Assembly (NCBI GenBank): GCA_959605275.1
Contig: CAUHFD010000001.1
Coordinates: forward strand, 1 to 51,301
From: an uncultured Eubacteriales bacterium
GTDB taxonomy: Bacteria > Bacillota > Clostridia > Oscillospirales > Ruminococcaceae
DNA length: 51,301 nucleotides
Direction of reading: 5' to 3'
The notes under the pieces are model-generated. The model saw only the letters and a program-made list of their open reading frames with translations, was not told where the DNA came from and made no database searches. Positions 16,926 to 26,086 of the stretch are shown in pieces; the first letter of the stretch is position 1, and the number at the start of each line of letters is the position of its first letter. The position numbers and the translations under genes are program-made.

Positions 16926-17924
16926 ATGAAAGCAGGAAAGGTGGGGCACGGGCATATTAATGCTCTCCAAAACATGAGAAAGCAATTACAAAGCAATAAA
17001 ACAACACCCGCTGTCGGTGCAAGAGGATATTTTCGTTGGAAGTGGCAGGAAGCAAAAAGGGAACGGCTGATGTATCTGTTCGTTTTGCCGTATGTATTTG
17101 TGTTCTTCCTTTTTACACTGCTTCCGGTCATCATATCCATCATTCTCAGTTTTACAAACTTTAATATGATTCGCACGCCGGAATTTGTCGGGATCAGCAA
17201 TTATTTAAAGATGTTTCTCAAGGACGAAATTTTTACCAAGGCATTGCAGAATACCTTTATTTTTGCGGTGGTAACCGGACCGGTAGGGTATATTCTCAGC
17301 TTTGCTTTTGCTTGGCTGATCAATGAACTGCCGCAGAAATTGCGCGCTTTTATGACGCTGATTTTTTACGGTCCATCCATATCCGGTAACGCTTATTTGA
17401 TTTGGGCGGTATTTTTCAGCGGTGACAGCTACGGTTTTGTCAACGGTACGCTGCGCCGGATGGGATTGATCAGTGAACCGATCCAATGGTTTACGGATGC
17501 CAACTATATGATCCCGGTCTTAATTGTTGTTATGTTATGGATGAGCCTGGGTACTTCATTCTTGGCTTTTCGTGCAGGCTTGCAGGGAATTGATAAATCG
17601 TTGTTTGAAGCGGCTGCCGTGGACGGACTTCGCAATCGCTGGCAGGAGCTTTGGTACATCACCTTGCCGTCTATGCGGCCGCAATTGATGTTTGGTGCGG
17701 TAATGAGCATTACAACGGCATTCGGAACAGGAGATGTTATTACACAACTGTCCGGTTTCCCGACAACGGATTATGCGGCACATACATTGGTACATCATTT
17801 ACAAGATTACGGTACGGTTCGTTTTGAGATGGGATATGCAAGCGCTATTGCTACGATTTTGTTTCTCATGATGATCGCCTGTAATATCGTAATCAAAAAA
17901 TTGATTTCTAAGGTCGGGGAGTAA
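16926..17924 (+). CDS. Carbohydrate ABC transporter permease, MalF type (module A, MalF-b)
   Basis: CUT1-type permease with six predicted helices. It has the EAA loop FEAAAVDGLRNRWQELWYI followed by TLPSM, and the MalF-type entry ERLMYLFVLPYVFVFFLFTLLP. The first ATG (16926) has no ribosome binding site. An in-frame ATG at 16974 overlaps the stop of a five-codon ORF (16960-16977, ATGA overlap) that follows GGAAAGGTGG at 16935-16944, so the protein may begin at 16974, losing 16 poorly conserved residues. It is preceded by the fused binding-protein gene and followed by MalG-b, the same order as in module B. The partial gene at 50490 is a close paralogue (AAAVDG, QELWY and the C-terminal region match). 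Confidence 0.9.
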   Translation: MKAGKVGHGHINALQNMRKQLQSNKTTPAVGARGYFRWKWQEAKRERLMYLFVLPYVFVFFLFTLLPVIISIILSFTNFNMIRTPEFVGISNYLKMFLKDEIFTKALQNTFIFAVVTGPVGYILSFAFAWLINELPQKLRAFMTLIFYGPSISGNAYLIWAVFFSGDSYGFVNGTLRRMGLISEPIQWFTDANYMIPVLIVVMLWMSLGTSFLAFRAGLQGIDKSLFEAAAVDGLRNRWQELWYITLPSMRPQLMFGAVMSITTAFGTGDVITQLSGFPTTDYAAHTLVHHLQDYGTVRFEMGYASAIATILFLMMIACNIVIKKLISKVGE

Positions 17925-17973
17925 TTGCAAGCGGACGGGCATATACCGGTCGTAATTGGAGGGAACATTTCAA

Positions 17974-18837
17974 ATGAAGAAAAAAATCCTGAAAAGGCGT
18001 ATCAACCGTTCGGTAGCGGGAGATATCGGCGTCTTTTTGGTTTTGCTGATCGGCGGGCTGTTCATGTTCTTGCCGGTACTGTATATTATCAGCAACGCAT
18101 TTAAACCATTGGATGAGCTCTGGATTTATCCGCCGCGATTTTTCGTAAGGAATCCCACGATCAAAAACTTTACCGATCTTTCCATTGTGGCTTCCTCCTC
18201 GTGGGTGCCTTTTATGCGGTATGTTTTTAATACGGTAGCCATCACGGTGATCGGTACGGGCGGTCATGTTATTATTGCGTCGCTTTGCGCATATGCGTTG
18301 GCAAAGCATGTGTTTCCGGGTAGCCGGTTGATTTTCTCTACCATCGTTATTGCATTGATGTTTAATCCGGTCGTGACCAGCATTCCTAATTATCTGATCA
18401 TGTCTGAAATCAAATTGATCGACACGCTTTGGTCATTGATTATACCGGCATTTGCGCTCCCGCTCGGACTTTATCTGATGAAGCAGTTTATGGAGCAGAT
18501 GGTTCCGGATACTGTGCTGGAGGCAGCACGCATCGATGGTGCCGGCGAAGGGAAAATATTTTTTCGTATTGTAATGCCCATTGTAAAACCGGCATGGCTG
18601 ACTCTGATATTATTCTCATTTCAGTCTCTTTGGGCAACGGGAAACAGTTCGTTTATTTACAGTGAGGAATTAAAAACGCTGCAATATGCACTGAATAACA
18701 TTAAGAGTGCGGGACTTGCCCGAGCCGGTGCACATGCTGCCGGTACGCTGATTATGATGTTGGTGCCGATTACTATTTTTCTGTTGACACAAAGCAGGAT
18801 TGTTGAAACAATGGCAACATCCGGAATGAAAGATTGA
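17974..18837 (+). CDS. Carbohydrate ABC transporter permease, MalG type (module A, MalG-b)
   Basis: Partner of MalF-b. 287 residues with six helices and the EAA loop LEAARIDGAGEGKIFFRIV followed by MPIVKP. The start at ATG 17974 follows GGAGGGA (17958-17964) with 9-nt spacing; the frame is open to a TTG at 17956, but that lies inside the ribosome binding site. It ends near IVETMATSGMKD, a usual ending of this group and different from the ERSGIVG ending of MalG-a, so the two MalG genes belong to distinct subgroups. The module B counterpart would be just beyond the right edge. Confidence 0.92.
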   Translation: MKKKILKRRINRSVAGDIGVFLVLLIGGLFMFLPVLYIISNAFKPLDELWIYPPRFFVRNPTIKNFTDLSIVASSSWVPFMRYVFNTVAITVIGTGGHVIIASLCAYALAKHVFPGSRLIFSTIVIALMFNPVVTSIPNYLIMSEIKLIDTLWSLIIPAFALPLGLYLMKQFMEQMVPDTVLEAARIDGAGEGKIFFRIVMPIVKPAWLTLILFSFQSLWATGNSSFIYSEELKTLQYALNNIKSAGLARAGAHAAGTLIMMLVPITIFLLTQSRIVETMATSGMKD

Positions 18838-18899
18838 TAGCTGATTTGTCAATAGGATAAGCAATATAAAACGGTTCCATGAAAGGATTGGTTTCCATA

Positions 18900-20459
18900 A
18901 TGGTGAAAAAAATATGGAAGGTTGCAGTTTGCATCACCGCTGCTTTGCTGCTGTTTTCAACGACAACATTGGCGATTGTACCTTATCAGAGCTATACATA
19001 TAACTACTGGAAAGAAAAGAAAGATATTCCGTCTGCCTATCTTCCGGATCAGGTTTATACGGCGGAGCAGATGAAGACGACTGCTTTAAAAAATCCTTCT
19101 GATCTGTTTATTGCAGCAGACGGTCGGTCATATATTGCAGATACCGACAATAACAGGGTGTTGATATTAAATGCTGATATGACGCTGACGCGGGAGATCA
19201 GGGAAATCACATATCGCGGGGAGACATCGGAGCTGAAAATGCCGGAGGGCGTTTATTGCGATAAGGACGGCGAACTGTATATCTGTGATACCGGAAATTA
19301 CCGTATAATTCGATTTGATGCGAATGGCATGATCAAACAAATTTATTTAAAACCCGATTCTGCTTTGCTGGATGCGGAAACCCCGTTTCAACCGACAAAG
19401 TTAATTGTGGATAAGTCTAAAAAGCTGTATGTGATCGCCAAAGGGATTAATATGGGCTTGTTGGAAATCAGTGAGGAGGGAATTTTAGATAAATTTATTG
19501 GCGCACCGACTGTTTATACAACGCCGGTGGAATATTTTTGGAAAATGATTGCCAGCAAAGAGCAGCGTTCCCGAATGGAAAGTTACGTTCCGACAGAATA
19601 CAATAATCTGTTTCTGGATCATGAGGGATTCATTTATGTGACAAACAATTCCGTTTCCGAGGAACAAATTATGGAAATGGTGGCTGCAAAGGATACCAGC
19701 GGAGATTCTGCACCGATTAAAAAGCTGACGTTATCCGGAGAAGATATTTTGGACAGAAACGGTTATTTTCCTCCGGTGGGAGATTTATTATTCCCGGTAA
19801 AGAATCAAGAGTACAGTACGGAAGACGATGAAACAAAGGACTATCTGAAGGAAAGCGAAAAGGGCCCCTCCAGTTTGATGGATGTTGTTGCTTCAGAGGA
19901 CGGAACATATGCAGTGCTGGACTCTAAACGCGGACAAATCTTTACCTATGACGCCGACGGCAATCTGCTGTTTGTGTTCGGTGGGTTGGGTGGTCAAGAC
20001 GGTACTTTCGTCAGCCCGGTTTCTATATGCCAATATCAGGAAAGATATTATGTACTGGACAAGGTGCTTGGTACGATTACCATGTTTTCCCGTACTTCTT
20101 ACGGTCAGGATGTTCTGGATGCGATACAGGCTTATAACAACAGTGACTATACGAAATCCGAGACCTGTTGGAATAATGTTATCCGAAAGGATGCAAATTC
20201 GGACATTGCTTATTTCGGCCTCGGAAAAATTAAACTGATGGAAAATGATTATCAGCAAGCCATGAAGTATTTTAAACTGGCAAACCGGCGGGATTATTAT
20301 TCCAAAGCATTGAAGCACTATCGCAATGATACGGTCGGAAAGGTAATTGGAATCACCGTTTTTGCGGCAATCGTTCTGGTTATGTTTACGGTGTTTATTT
20401 ATCGCACGATTTGCGGCATCATCCGTGTAGTTAATTTCGGAAAGGGTGGTGAACGATGA
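18900..20459 (+). CDS. NHL-repeat/TPR membrane-anchored exoprotein (module A)
   Basis: 519 residues from ATG 18900; ATG 18879 is in frame but has a weaker upstream site. A signal-like N-terminus (KKIWKVAVCITAALLLF) is followed by PYQSYTYNYW, then NHL propeller repeats (about 55-410; NPSDLFI, YIADTDNNRVLILN, LYICDTGNYRIIRFD). A TPR-like helical pair follows (about 430-470; NNSDYTKSETCWNNVI, GKIKLMENDYQQAMKYFKLA), and a C-terminal membrane helix (GITVFAAIVLVMFTVFIY) ends the protein. The propeller should lie outside the cell. No catalytic function is visible; a scaffold or substrate-docking role is inference. Its stop overlaps the next start by 4 bp. The protein at 40912 is a clear paralogue with the same architecture. 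Confidence 0.88.
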   Translation: MVKKIWKVAVCITAALLLFSTTTLAIVPYQSYTYNYWKEKKDIPSAYLPDQVYTAEQMKTTALKNPSDLFIAADGRSYIADTDNNRVLILNADMTLTREIREITYRGETSELKMPEGVYCDKDGELYICDTGNYRIIRFDANGMIKQIYLKPDSALLDAETPFQPTKLIVDKSKKLYVIAKGINMGLLEISEEGILDKFIGAPTVYTTPVEYFWKMIASKEQRSRMESYVPTEYNNLFLDHEGFIYVTNNSVSEEQIMEMVAAKDTSGDSAPIKKLTLSGEDILDRNGYFPPVGDLLFPVKNQEYSTEDDETKDYLKESEKGPSSLMDVVASEDGTYAVLDSKRGQIFTYDADGNLLFVFGGLGGQDGTFVSPVSICQYQERYYVLDKVLGTITMFSRTSYGQDVLDAIQAYNNSDYTKSETCWNNVIRKDANSDIAYFGLGKIKLMENDYQQAMKYFKLANRRDYYSKALKHYRNDTVGKVIGITVFAAIVLVMFTVFIYRTICGIIRVVNFGKGGER

Positions 20460-21097
20460 TGACGGCAGTTTTAAGTAAATTTTGGAAGCAATTTCGATAT
20501 AGTTTTCACATTTTGACTCATCCTTTTGACGGATTTTATGATATCAAGCATGAGAAAAAAGGAAGCGCTGCCATTTCTACGCTTTTTGTTTTTCTATTGA
20601 TTGTTACCTTTATCCTTAAAAGACAGTTTACGGGTTTTGTTTTAAATACCAGCCGACCGTCTGATCTTAATATCTTTGCGGAAGCTGCCGGTGTTTTGCT
20701 GCCGTTTGGATTGTGGTGCATCTCTAATTGGTGCTTAACAACCTTAACGGAAGGAGAAGGCAGTTTTCGGGATATTTATATTTATTCCGGCTATGCATTG
20801 TTGCCTATGATTTTAATTAATTTGCCGATGATTGTTTACTCGAATTTTGTTGTGCAAGAGGAAGCGGGCTTTTACAGTTTCTTTATTGGATTGGCTATGG
20901 TATGGAGCGGCTTGCTGTTTATGGTAGGCACGTTAGTGACGCATCAGTTTACTTTATCCAAAACCATTTTTTCTCTTGTGGTGATTATTGTCGGTATGGG
21001 CGTGATTGCTTTTATCGGACTGCTGTTTTTTAATTTGATTCAGCAGATGTATGATTTTGTTTCTAATCTTTATTATGAATACAGTTTCAGAATTTAA
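20456..21097 (+). CDS. YIP1-family integral membrane protein (module A)
   Basis: 213 residues, about five membrane helices, YIP1-type fold. Strongly conserved with its module B copy (42369): HPFDGFYDIKHEKKGS versus HPFNGFWDLKHEKKGS near the N-terminus, then QFTGFVL and RDIYI. The start overlaps the stop of the NHL gene (ATGA) and the following GTG start lies 15 bp after its end, so the trio is tightly coupled. Bacterial YIP1 proteins have no settled function. Its fixed place between the NHL protein and DUF5696 in both modules argues for an assembly or anchoring role beside the permeases; this is inference. Confidence 0.88.
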   Translation: MMTAVLSKFWKQFRYSFHILTHPFDGFYDIKHEKKGSAAISTLFVFLLIVTFILKRQFTGFVLNTSRPSDLNIFAEAAGVLLPFGLWCISNWCLTTLTEGEGSFRDIYIYSGYALLPMILINLPMIVYSNFVVQEEAGFYSFFIGLAMVWSGLLFMVGTLVTHQFTLSKTIFSLVVIIVGMGVIAFIGLLFFNLIQQMYDFVSNLYYEYSFRI

Positions 21098-21112
21098 CGA
21101 GGAGGGTTATGT

Positions 21113-23677
21113 GTGCGTCTGAAAATAAGTAAAAGATGGATCCGTATCATTTCTGTCCTCCTTGTTGTTTTTTTAGTTGTTGGGTTTGCCTTCTTTTTGT
21201 TCAGCAATTCCGGCACTCAGGTGAATCGAGACAAAAGCAGGATCGGGAAAATCGTCAAAAGCACAAAGACTCCTATTAGTGATTCTATGCAAACGGTGGC
21301 GGAAAACGAAAAATATCGTTTTCTTTTTAACGGCGCCAATTGTCAATTCGGTATAGAAGTAAAAGAAACCGGAAAAATTTGGTACTCTAATCCCCAGGAG
21401 TCTGACGAACTGAAAAAAGATGTTAACAAGGCCAATATCAATAAAGTAAATTCGCAGCTTGTTATTCACTATTATAATTCGCTTTCTGAAGACAAAGAAA
21501 TGGACTCACAATCTTATGCCATAGAGCCGAAGCAGTACACGGCAAAAAAAATCAAGAACGGTGTAGAGGTCACCTATTCTTTTGCTTACCCGGAAAGTGA
21601 TGAGATTTATCCGAAAGTTATGACAAAAACGCGGTTTGAAGAGTTAATGAAAAAATTGACTTTCAGTGCCGATCAAAAGCTCATGAAGAAGTTATATTCT
21701 CTGATGAGTAAAAACGGGCTCAGCAAGGAAGATTATGCAAAATTAACCGAAAAGTATCCGATTTTGGCGGAACAGGATATTTATGTACTGCGTGAAGGAC
21801 AGATGAATGTTTCAAACAAGAAGAATCTGTCGAAATTATTTGAAAAGCTGGAATACACCAAGCAGGATGTTAAAAAAGATCATGAGGAGTGTCAATTTTC
21901 CGGCTCAAGCGGGGACGGAGAAAGTTATACGATCCCGGTCAGTTATACTTTGGAGGAAGATGGATTCCGCGCTGAGATCGACGGTCAGAATATCCGTTAT
22001 ACCGAAGCGGATGGTGGATTTTATCCGCTTGTAAGCATTGAATTTCTTGATTATTTCGGCTGTACCAAAAGTACTGATGAGGGATATTTTTTGCTCCCGG
22101 ATGGCAGTGGCTCTTTAGTAGATTTGCAATCAGACAATAAAAACACAAGTTTTGAGGGCTATGTTTACGGGAAAGATAAAGCGATTTTAAGTCTGAATAA
22201 AACTTCGTATAATGAGAACATCACCCTGCCAGTTAAAGGGATAAAGACCGGTAATGAAGCTGTTTTTGCAGTGATAGATGACGGAGACGCCATGGCACGT
22301 ATCCGAATGGAAAAAGCGGGGGACGGGATTCCCTATAATCGAATCAGCACAGCATTTGATGTCATGAATATGGATTATATCCCGATCGGAGACGTGGCAA
22401 CCCGCGAAAATTATTATGTTTATTCTAACGATATTTTCAGCGGAAAAATGTCTGTGAAATATTATTTTCTGTCAGGCGAAAAAGCAAATTACAAGGACAT
22501 GGCGGAACAATATCGGGAACATCTGATTCAAGCAGGAACGCTGCCGAAACAACCGCAGGAAAATAACAGCGCTATGCTGCTGGAATTTCAGGGCGCAGTG
22601 GATGCCATACAAACAGTGGCGGGTGTTCCGGTTCGTACGGTGCTGCCGTTAACTACTTTTTCTCAGATGCAGGAAATTGTGACCGGTTTGCAAGAAAACG
22701 GCGTAAAGCAACTGTCAATCACTTGTACCGGATATTATAAAGGCGGATATAAAACAGGTTTGCAGGATAAGCTTGCAGTGGAAAACAAACTGGGAGGAAC
22801 AGATGGTTTAAAACAGTTTGCCGCTTATCTGAAACAGCAAGGCATCGATTTTTATCCGGGCGTAGATCTGCAAAATGTGTCGAAAGATAGCTTGTGGGAT
22901 CGTTTTAACAGAAAAACGCATGCGGTTCGTAATATGACAAGAGAAGTGTTTCGTTTAAATCAAAAGTATCTTTTGTCGCCTCGATATTTACCGGAAATGT
23001 CCATGTCTTTCTATGAAGGACTGCAGAATAGTCAAATTCAAGGCGTTAGTCTGACCGGTTGGGGTAAACTGCTGTATTCGGATTTTAATACGCAAAGACC
23101 TGTTTTGCGGCAGGACAGTTTAGAGGCACTTGCGCAAAGCGCCGCACAAATAAAAGATGCCGGAGGCAAGCTGCTGATGGACGGACCGAATGCTTATATT
23201 TTGTCTTACGCAGATCAAATATCCAATGTACCGATGAGCGACAGTAGCTATCGCGTGACGGATTCTTCTGTGCCTTTTTATCAAATGGTCATTCATGGGT
23301 ATAAAAGTTATGCGGGAACACCGATCAATTACGAAGGAGAAGCAGAAATTGCTATGCTGCAATCTGTGGCGACCGGATCTATGCTGAATTTTAAACTCAT
23401 GGCTGAGCCGGGATATACGCTGAAAGAGACGGATTACAGTGAGATGTACGCTTCCGGTTACTCAGAATGGAAAGATGAAATTCTTTCTATGTATCGCAGA
23501 ACGGCTGATACGCTTACCAGAATTTCCGGAAAAAGAATGAGCGATTATCATATGCCGGAGACGAAATTGAGCGTTTCGACTTTTGAGGACATCACTGTTG
23601 TAGTAAACTATTCAGATAACGATAAAAATTATCAGGGACATATTGTAAAAGCAAGAGATTTTATTGTCATCGGGTAA
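21113..23677 (+). CDS. DUF5696-type membrane-tethered exoprotein (module A)
   Basis: 854 residues. The GTG start at 21113 has GAGGAGG about 8 nt upstream; the overlapping ATG at 21109 runs into a stop after a few codons, so GTG is right. One N-terminal membrane helix (IISVLLVVFLVVGFAFFLF) has no lipobox Cys. A large extracellular region follows: a beta-rich N-terminal part with LLPDGSGSLVDL, then a segment that reads like a TIM barrel (about 485-760; VKQLSITCTGYYKGG, FYPGVDLQNV, SVPFYQMVIHG) and a beta C-terminus (DITVVVNYSDND). The overall plan recalls glycosidases with a supersandwich plus barrel, but no known family motif is present. The paralogue at 43069 is a lipoprotein. Activity is unknown; glycan binding or cleavage at the membrane is inference. 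Confidence 0.8.
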   Translation: MRLKISKRWIRIISVLLVVFLVVGFAFFLFSNSGTQVNRDKSRIGKIVKSTKTPISDSMQTVAENEKYRFLFNGANCQFGIEVKETGKIWYSNPQESDELKKDVNKANINKVNSQLVIHYYNSLSEDKEMDSQSYAIEPKQYTAKKIKNGVEVTYSFAYPESDEIYPKVMTKTRFEELMKKLTFSADQKLMKKLYSLMSKNGLSKEDYAKLTEKYPILAEQDIYVLREGQMNVSNKKNLSKLFEKLEYTKQDVKKDHEECQFSGSSGDGESYTIPVSYTLEEDGFRAEIDGQNIRYTEADGGFYPLVSIEFLDYFGCTKSTDEGYFLLPDGSGSLVDLQSDNKNTSFEGYVYGKDKAILSLNKTSYNENITLPVKGIKTGNEAVFAVIDDGDAMARIRMEKAGDGIPYNRISTAFDVMNMDYIPIGDVATRENYYVYSNDIFSGKMSVKYYFLSGEKANYKDMAEQYREHLIQAGTLPKQPQENNSAMLLEFQGAVDAIQTVAGVPVRTVLPLTTFSQMQEIVTGLQENGVKQLSITCTGYYKGGYKTGLQDKLAVENKLGGTDGLKQFAAYLKQQGIDFYPGVDLQNVSKDSLWDRFNRKTHAVRNMTREVFRLNQKYLLSPRYLPEMSMSFYEGLQNSQIQGVSLTGWGKLLYSDFNTQRPVLRQDSLEALAQSAAQIKDAGGKLLMDGPNAYILSYADQISNVPMSDSSYRVTDSSVPFYQMVIHGYKSYAGTPINYEGEAEIAMLQSVATGSMLNFKLMAEPGYTLKETDYSEMYASGYSEWKDEILSMYRRTADTLTRISGKRMSDYHMPETKLSVSTFEDITVVVNYSDNDKNYQGHIVKARDFIVIG

Positions 23678-23744
23678 GGCGTCGGTCAAATTATTGGAGG
23701 TAAGGTGGTGACAGGGTACAACCGATTACAAAGGTGAAATCAAA

Positions 23745-23786
23745 ATGACCGGATTTCAGGTTGTACTGTTCAAATGGCAAAGATAA
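23745..23786 (+). CDS. Candidate 13-residue leader ORF overlapping MalF-a start
   Basis: A short ORF (MTGFQVVLFKWQR) has a good AAAGGTG site (23730-23736, 8-nt spacing). It overlaps the start of the permease gene at 23774 in another frame, and the permease ATG has no ribosome binding site of its own. Translational coupling is plausible. It is short enough to arise by chance. Confidence 0.35.
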   Translation: MTGFQVVLFKWQR

Positions 23787-24667
23787 AGCTAACAATGAAA
23801 CAAAAGCATGATGCAAAAGGATATCTGTTTGTATTGCCCTTTATCCTTGGTCTTCTGCTGATTTTTCTGGTATGTCTCGGTACTTCATTGAAGGATAGTT
23901 TTTTTACCTTTATTCGCGTGGACGGCATAGCGGAACCTAAATTTGTTTGGTTTGAAAATTATTGGAAAGCACTTCGTGTCGATCCTGATTTTGTTCGTAT
24001 TATGCTGACTACGGTAGGCAATATGTTGCTGAATCTGCCAATCATTCTTATTTTCAGCTTTTTTGCGGCAAATTTGCTTAACCAGAAATTTATCGGACGC
24101 TCTTTAGCACGTGCTATTTTTTTCTTCCCGGTCATTGCTTCAATAGGGATTATAGCATCTTTTAACAGCGGAGACCTGTTAATGGGAATGATGGCGACAG
24201 GAGGACAGCAATCCAGTTCCATGATGTCTTCGCAGGTGAAAGATCTGTTGCTACAAACCAATCTGAATCATAATATTGTCGGCTATATTACCGGAGCGGT
24301 CGATCGGATTTATCAAATTGTGAACATGTCCGGTGTCCAGATATTGGTTGCTCTGTCGGGGCTTCAATCCGTTTCTCATTCTCTTTATGAATCGGCTGAT
24401 ATTGACGGAGCGACCGGATGGGAAAAATTCTGGAAGATCACGTTTCCGATGATGGGACCGATCTTAATCGTAAACGGAGTGTATACGATCATTGATCTGC
24501 TGACACAGACCGATAATCAGCTTATGACCATGATAAAGGGAACTGCTTTCAATTCCGGTCAATACGGTTTTGCCAATGCAATGTCATGGATTTACTTTTT
24601 GGTGATTACCGTTATACTCTGTATATTGGTGATCCCTATTTCCAGAAAAGTATTTTATCAGGAATAA
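23774..24667 (+). CDS. Carbohydrate ABC transporter permease, MalF type (module A, MalF-a)
   Basis: 297 residues, CUT1-type permease with the EAA-like loop ESADIDGATGWEKFWKITF followed by PMMGP. A loop between two helices (about 130-185; GGQQSSSMMSSQVKDLL to IYQIVNMSG) is longer than in MalF-b and is also expanded in the module B copy at 45683, which ends the same way (QFYNIVMMSG). This loop may contact a partner outside the membrane; that is inference. It follows DUF5696 in both modules. Its likely MalG partner is the distant gene at 9318, since in module B the two are adjacent. There is no ribosome binding site at the ATG; see the overlapping short ORF. Confidence 0.88.
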   Translation: MAKIKLTMKQKHDAKGYLFVLPFILGLLLIFLVCLGTSLKDSFFTFIRVDGIAEPKFVWFENYWKALRVDPDFVRIMLTTVGNMLLNLPIILIFSFFAANLLNQKFIGRSLARAIFFFPVIASIGIIASFNSGDLLMGMMATGGQQSSSMMSSQVKDLLLQTNLNHNIVGYITGAVDRIYQIVNMSGVQILVALSGLQSVSHSLYESADIDGATGWEKFWKITFPMMGPILIVNGVYTIIDLLTQTDNQLMTMIKGTAFNSGQYGFANAMSWIYFLVITVILCILVIPISRKVFYQE

Positions 24668-24684
24668 GCCAAAAACATTGACAC

Positions 24685-24728
24685 GAAAGGTGGGAGACGG
24701 TACAGGATTCTGCTCCTGTACCTTTTTT
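24685..24728 (+). promoter_or_regulatory. Terminator-like hairpin between ribosome binding site and GH29 start codon
   Basis: GAAAGGTGG (24685-24693) is the only Shine-Dalgarno-like sequence for the gene at 24729, but it lies 35 nt upstream. Between them is a perfect stem, GGTACAGGA (24699-24707) with TCCTGTACC (24714-24722), a 6-nt loop and six Ts that end exactly at the ATG. It reads as an intrinsic terminator, or, if folded in the mRNA, as a bridge that shortens the effective spacing to 11 nt. Confidence 0.7.
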
Positions 24729-26036
24729 ATGTACGAAGCAAATTGGGAATCACTGGATCAACGTCCGCTACCGGACTGGTTTGATCGGGATAAATTCGGA
24801 ATATTTATTCATTGGGGATTGTATTCTGTTCCGGCGTTTGCGCCCAAGCGAAAGGATGTTGCCCAGACCGGAGAAGCCTATGCGGAATGGTACGGTCATT
24901 TTTACCGACAAGAAGGAGGAGTGGTATGGAATTATCATCGACAGCATTATGGAGACCACGTAAAATATCAGGATTTTGCCTCCTCTTTTAAAGCGGAATT
25001 ATTCGATCCGGCGCAATGGGCGGAATTAATTCGAAAAAGCGGCGCACGATATACGACACTGGTATCCAAGCATCATGACGGCTATTGTCTTTGGCCGAGC
25101 AAGTATGCGTGGAATTGGAACACCGTAGATATCGGTCCGCATCGAGATATTTGCGGGGAATTAAAAAGCGCACTGGAAAAGGAAAAAATCAGGTTTGGAC
25201 TTTATTATTCTCTCTATGAATGGGATCGCCCGCTTATTAAAGAGAGTATAGAACGATATGCGTTGGAGCATATGATCCCTCAGATGAAAGAATTAGTGAA
25301 TTTATATCAGCCCAATATTCTTTTTACTGACGGTGAGTGGGATTATGACAGCAGTCAGTTACACAGCACGGAGTTTCTCCAATGGCTTTTCAACGAGTCT
25401 TCTGTAAGAGATAAAATAGTGGTGAATGATCGTTGGGGGAGCGATACCCGAAGCCGCCACGGCGGATATTTTACCACCGAATACGGGGAAGTATATATTG
25501 ATCGCGAATTCGATCCGTCAATACAACGAAAATGGGAAGAAAACCGAGGAATCGGTCATTCTTTCGGATATAACCGAAATGAAACTCTGGAAGATTATTT
25601 ATCGGAACAGGAATTGATTTATTTACTTGTGGATACTGTGAGCAAAGGCGGAAATTTGAATTTGAACATCGGTCCTTGCGCCGACGGCACCATACCCGTT
25701 ATCATGGAGGAACGCTTGCTCCAACTGGGAAAATGGCTTGAAATCAACGGAGAAGCAATATACGGAACATCTATGGTCTGTCGCGAAGGAGAAGGTAAGG
25801 TAAAATATACCCGAAAGGGCACCGATGTTTATGCTGTGTTCTGCGACCGCCCCGAGAAAACCGAAAGATTACATATGATAAAATCGGCAATGCAAGCCCA
25901 AATTCTCGGAACCGATATTTTATTGCCGATATCCAATGAGAAAGACGGAATTTCGCTGGATTTTTCCGATATCAGTTTGGCACATTTGCCGAAAAGCATG
26001 ATTTTTGCGGTTCGATTGACAGAAGCAAAAGTTTGA
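24729..26036 (+). CDS. GH29 alpha-L-fucosidase, cytoplasmic
   Basis: 435 residues, no signal peptide, so it should remove terminal L-fucose from imported oligosaccharides. GH29 hallmarks: KFGIFIHWGLYSVPAF (His28), LVSKHHDGYCLWPS (His115, His116), and ILFTDGEWDYD, in which Asp201 is the expected nucleophile. The compact length means a catalytic domain with only a small C-terminal beta-domain. ATG 24729 is chosen because the protein then begins at the normal GH29 N-terminus; the frame is open to TTG 24678 but that stretch encodes the terminator-like hairpin. Fucose released here is the substrate expected for FucU at 911. The acid/base residue cannot be assigned by eye. Confidence 0.92.
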   Translation: MYEANWESLDQRPLPDWFDRDKFGIFIHWGLYSVPAFAPKRKDVAQTGEAYAEWYGHFYRQEGGVVWNYHRQHYGDHVKYQDFASSFKAELFDPAQWAELIRKSGARYTTLVSKHHDGYCLWPSKYAWNWNTVDIGPHRDICGELKSALEKEKIRFGLYYSLYEWDRPLIKESIERYALEHMIPQMKELVNLYQPNILFTDGEWDYDSSQLHSTEFLQWLFNESSVRDKIVVNDRWGSDTRSRHGGYFTTEYGEVYIDREFDPSIQRKWEENRGIGHSFGYNRNETLEDYLSEQELIYLLVDTVSKGGNLNLNIGPCADGTIPVIMEERLLQLGKWLEINGEAIYGTSMVCREGEGKVKYTRKGTDVYAVFCDRPEKTERLHMIKSAMQAQILGTDILLPISNEKDGISLDFSDISLAHLPKSMIFAVRLTEAKV

Positions 26037-26086
26037 TTGTTTGCGTAAAAAGGATGGATATGCATTAGAAAGGAATGAACAAGATA

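Noticed and set aside
24678..24706. TTGACA at 24678-24683 as a promoter for the GH29 gene
   Set aside because: No -10 box at a suitable distance; TACAGG lies at the expected place and belongs to the hairpin stem.
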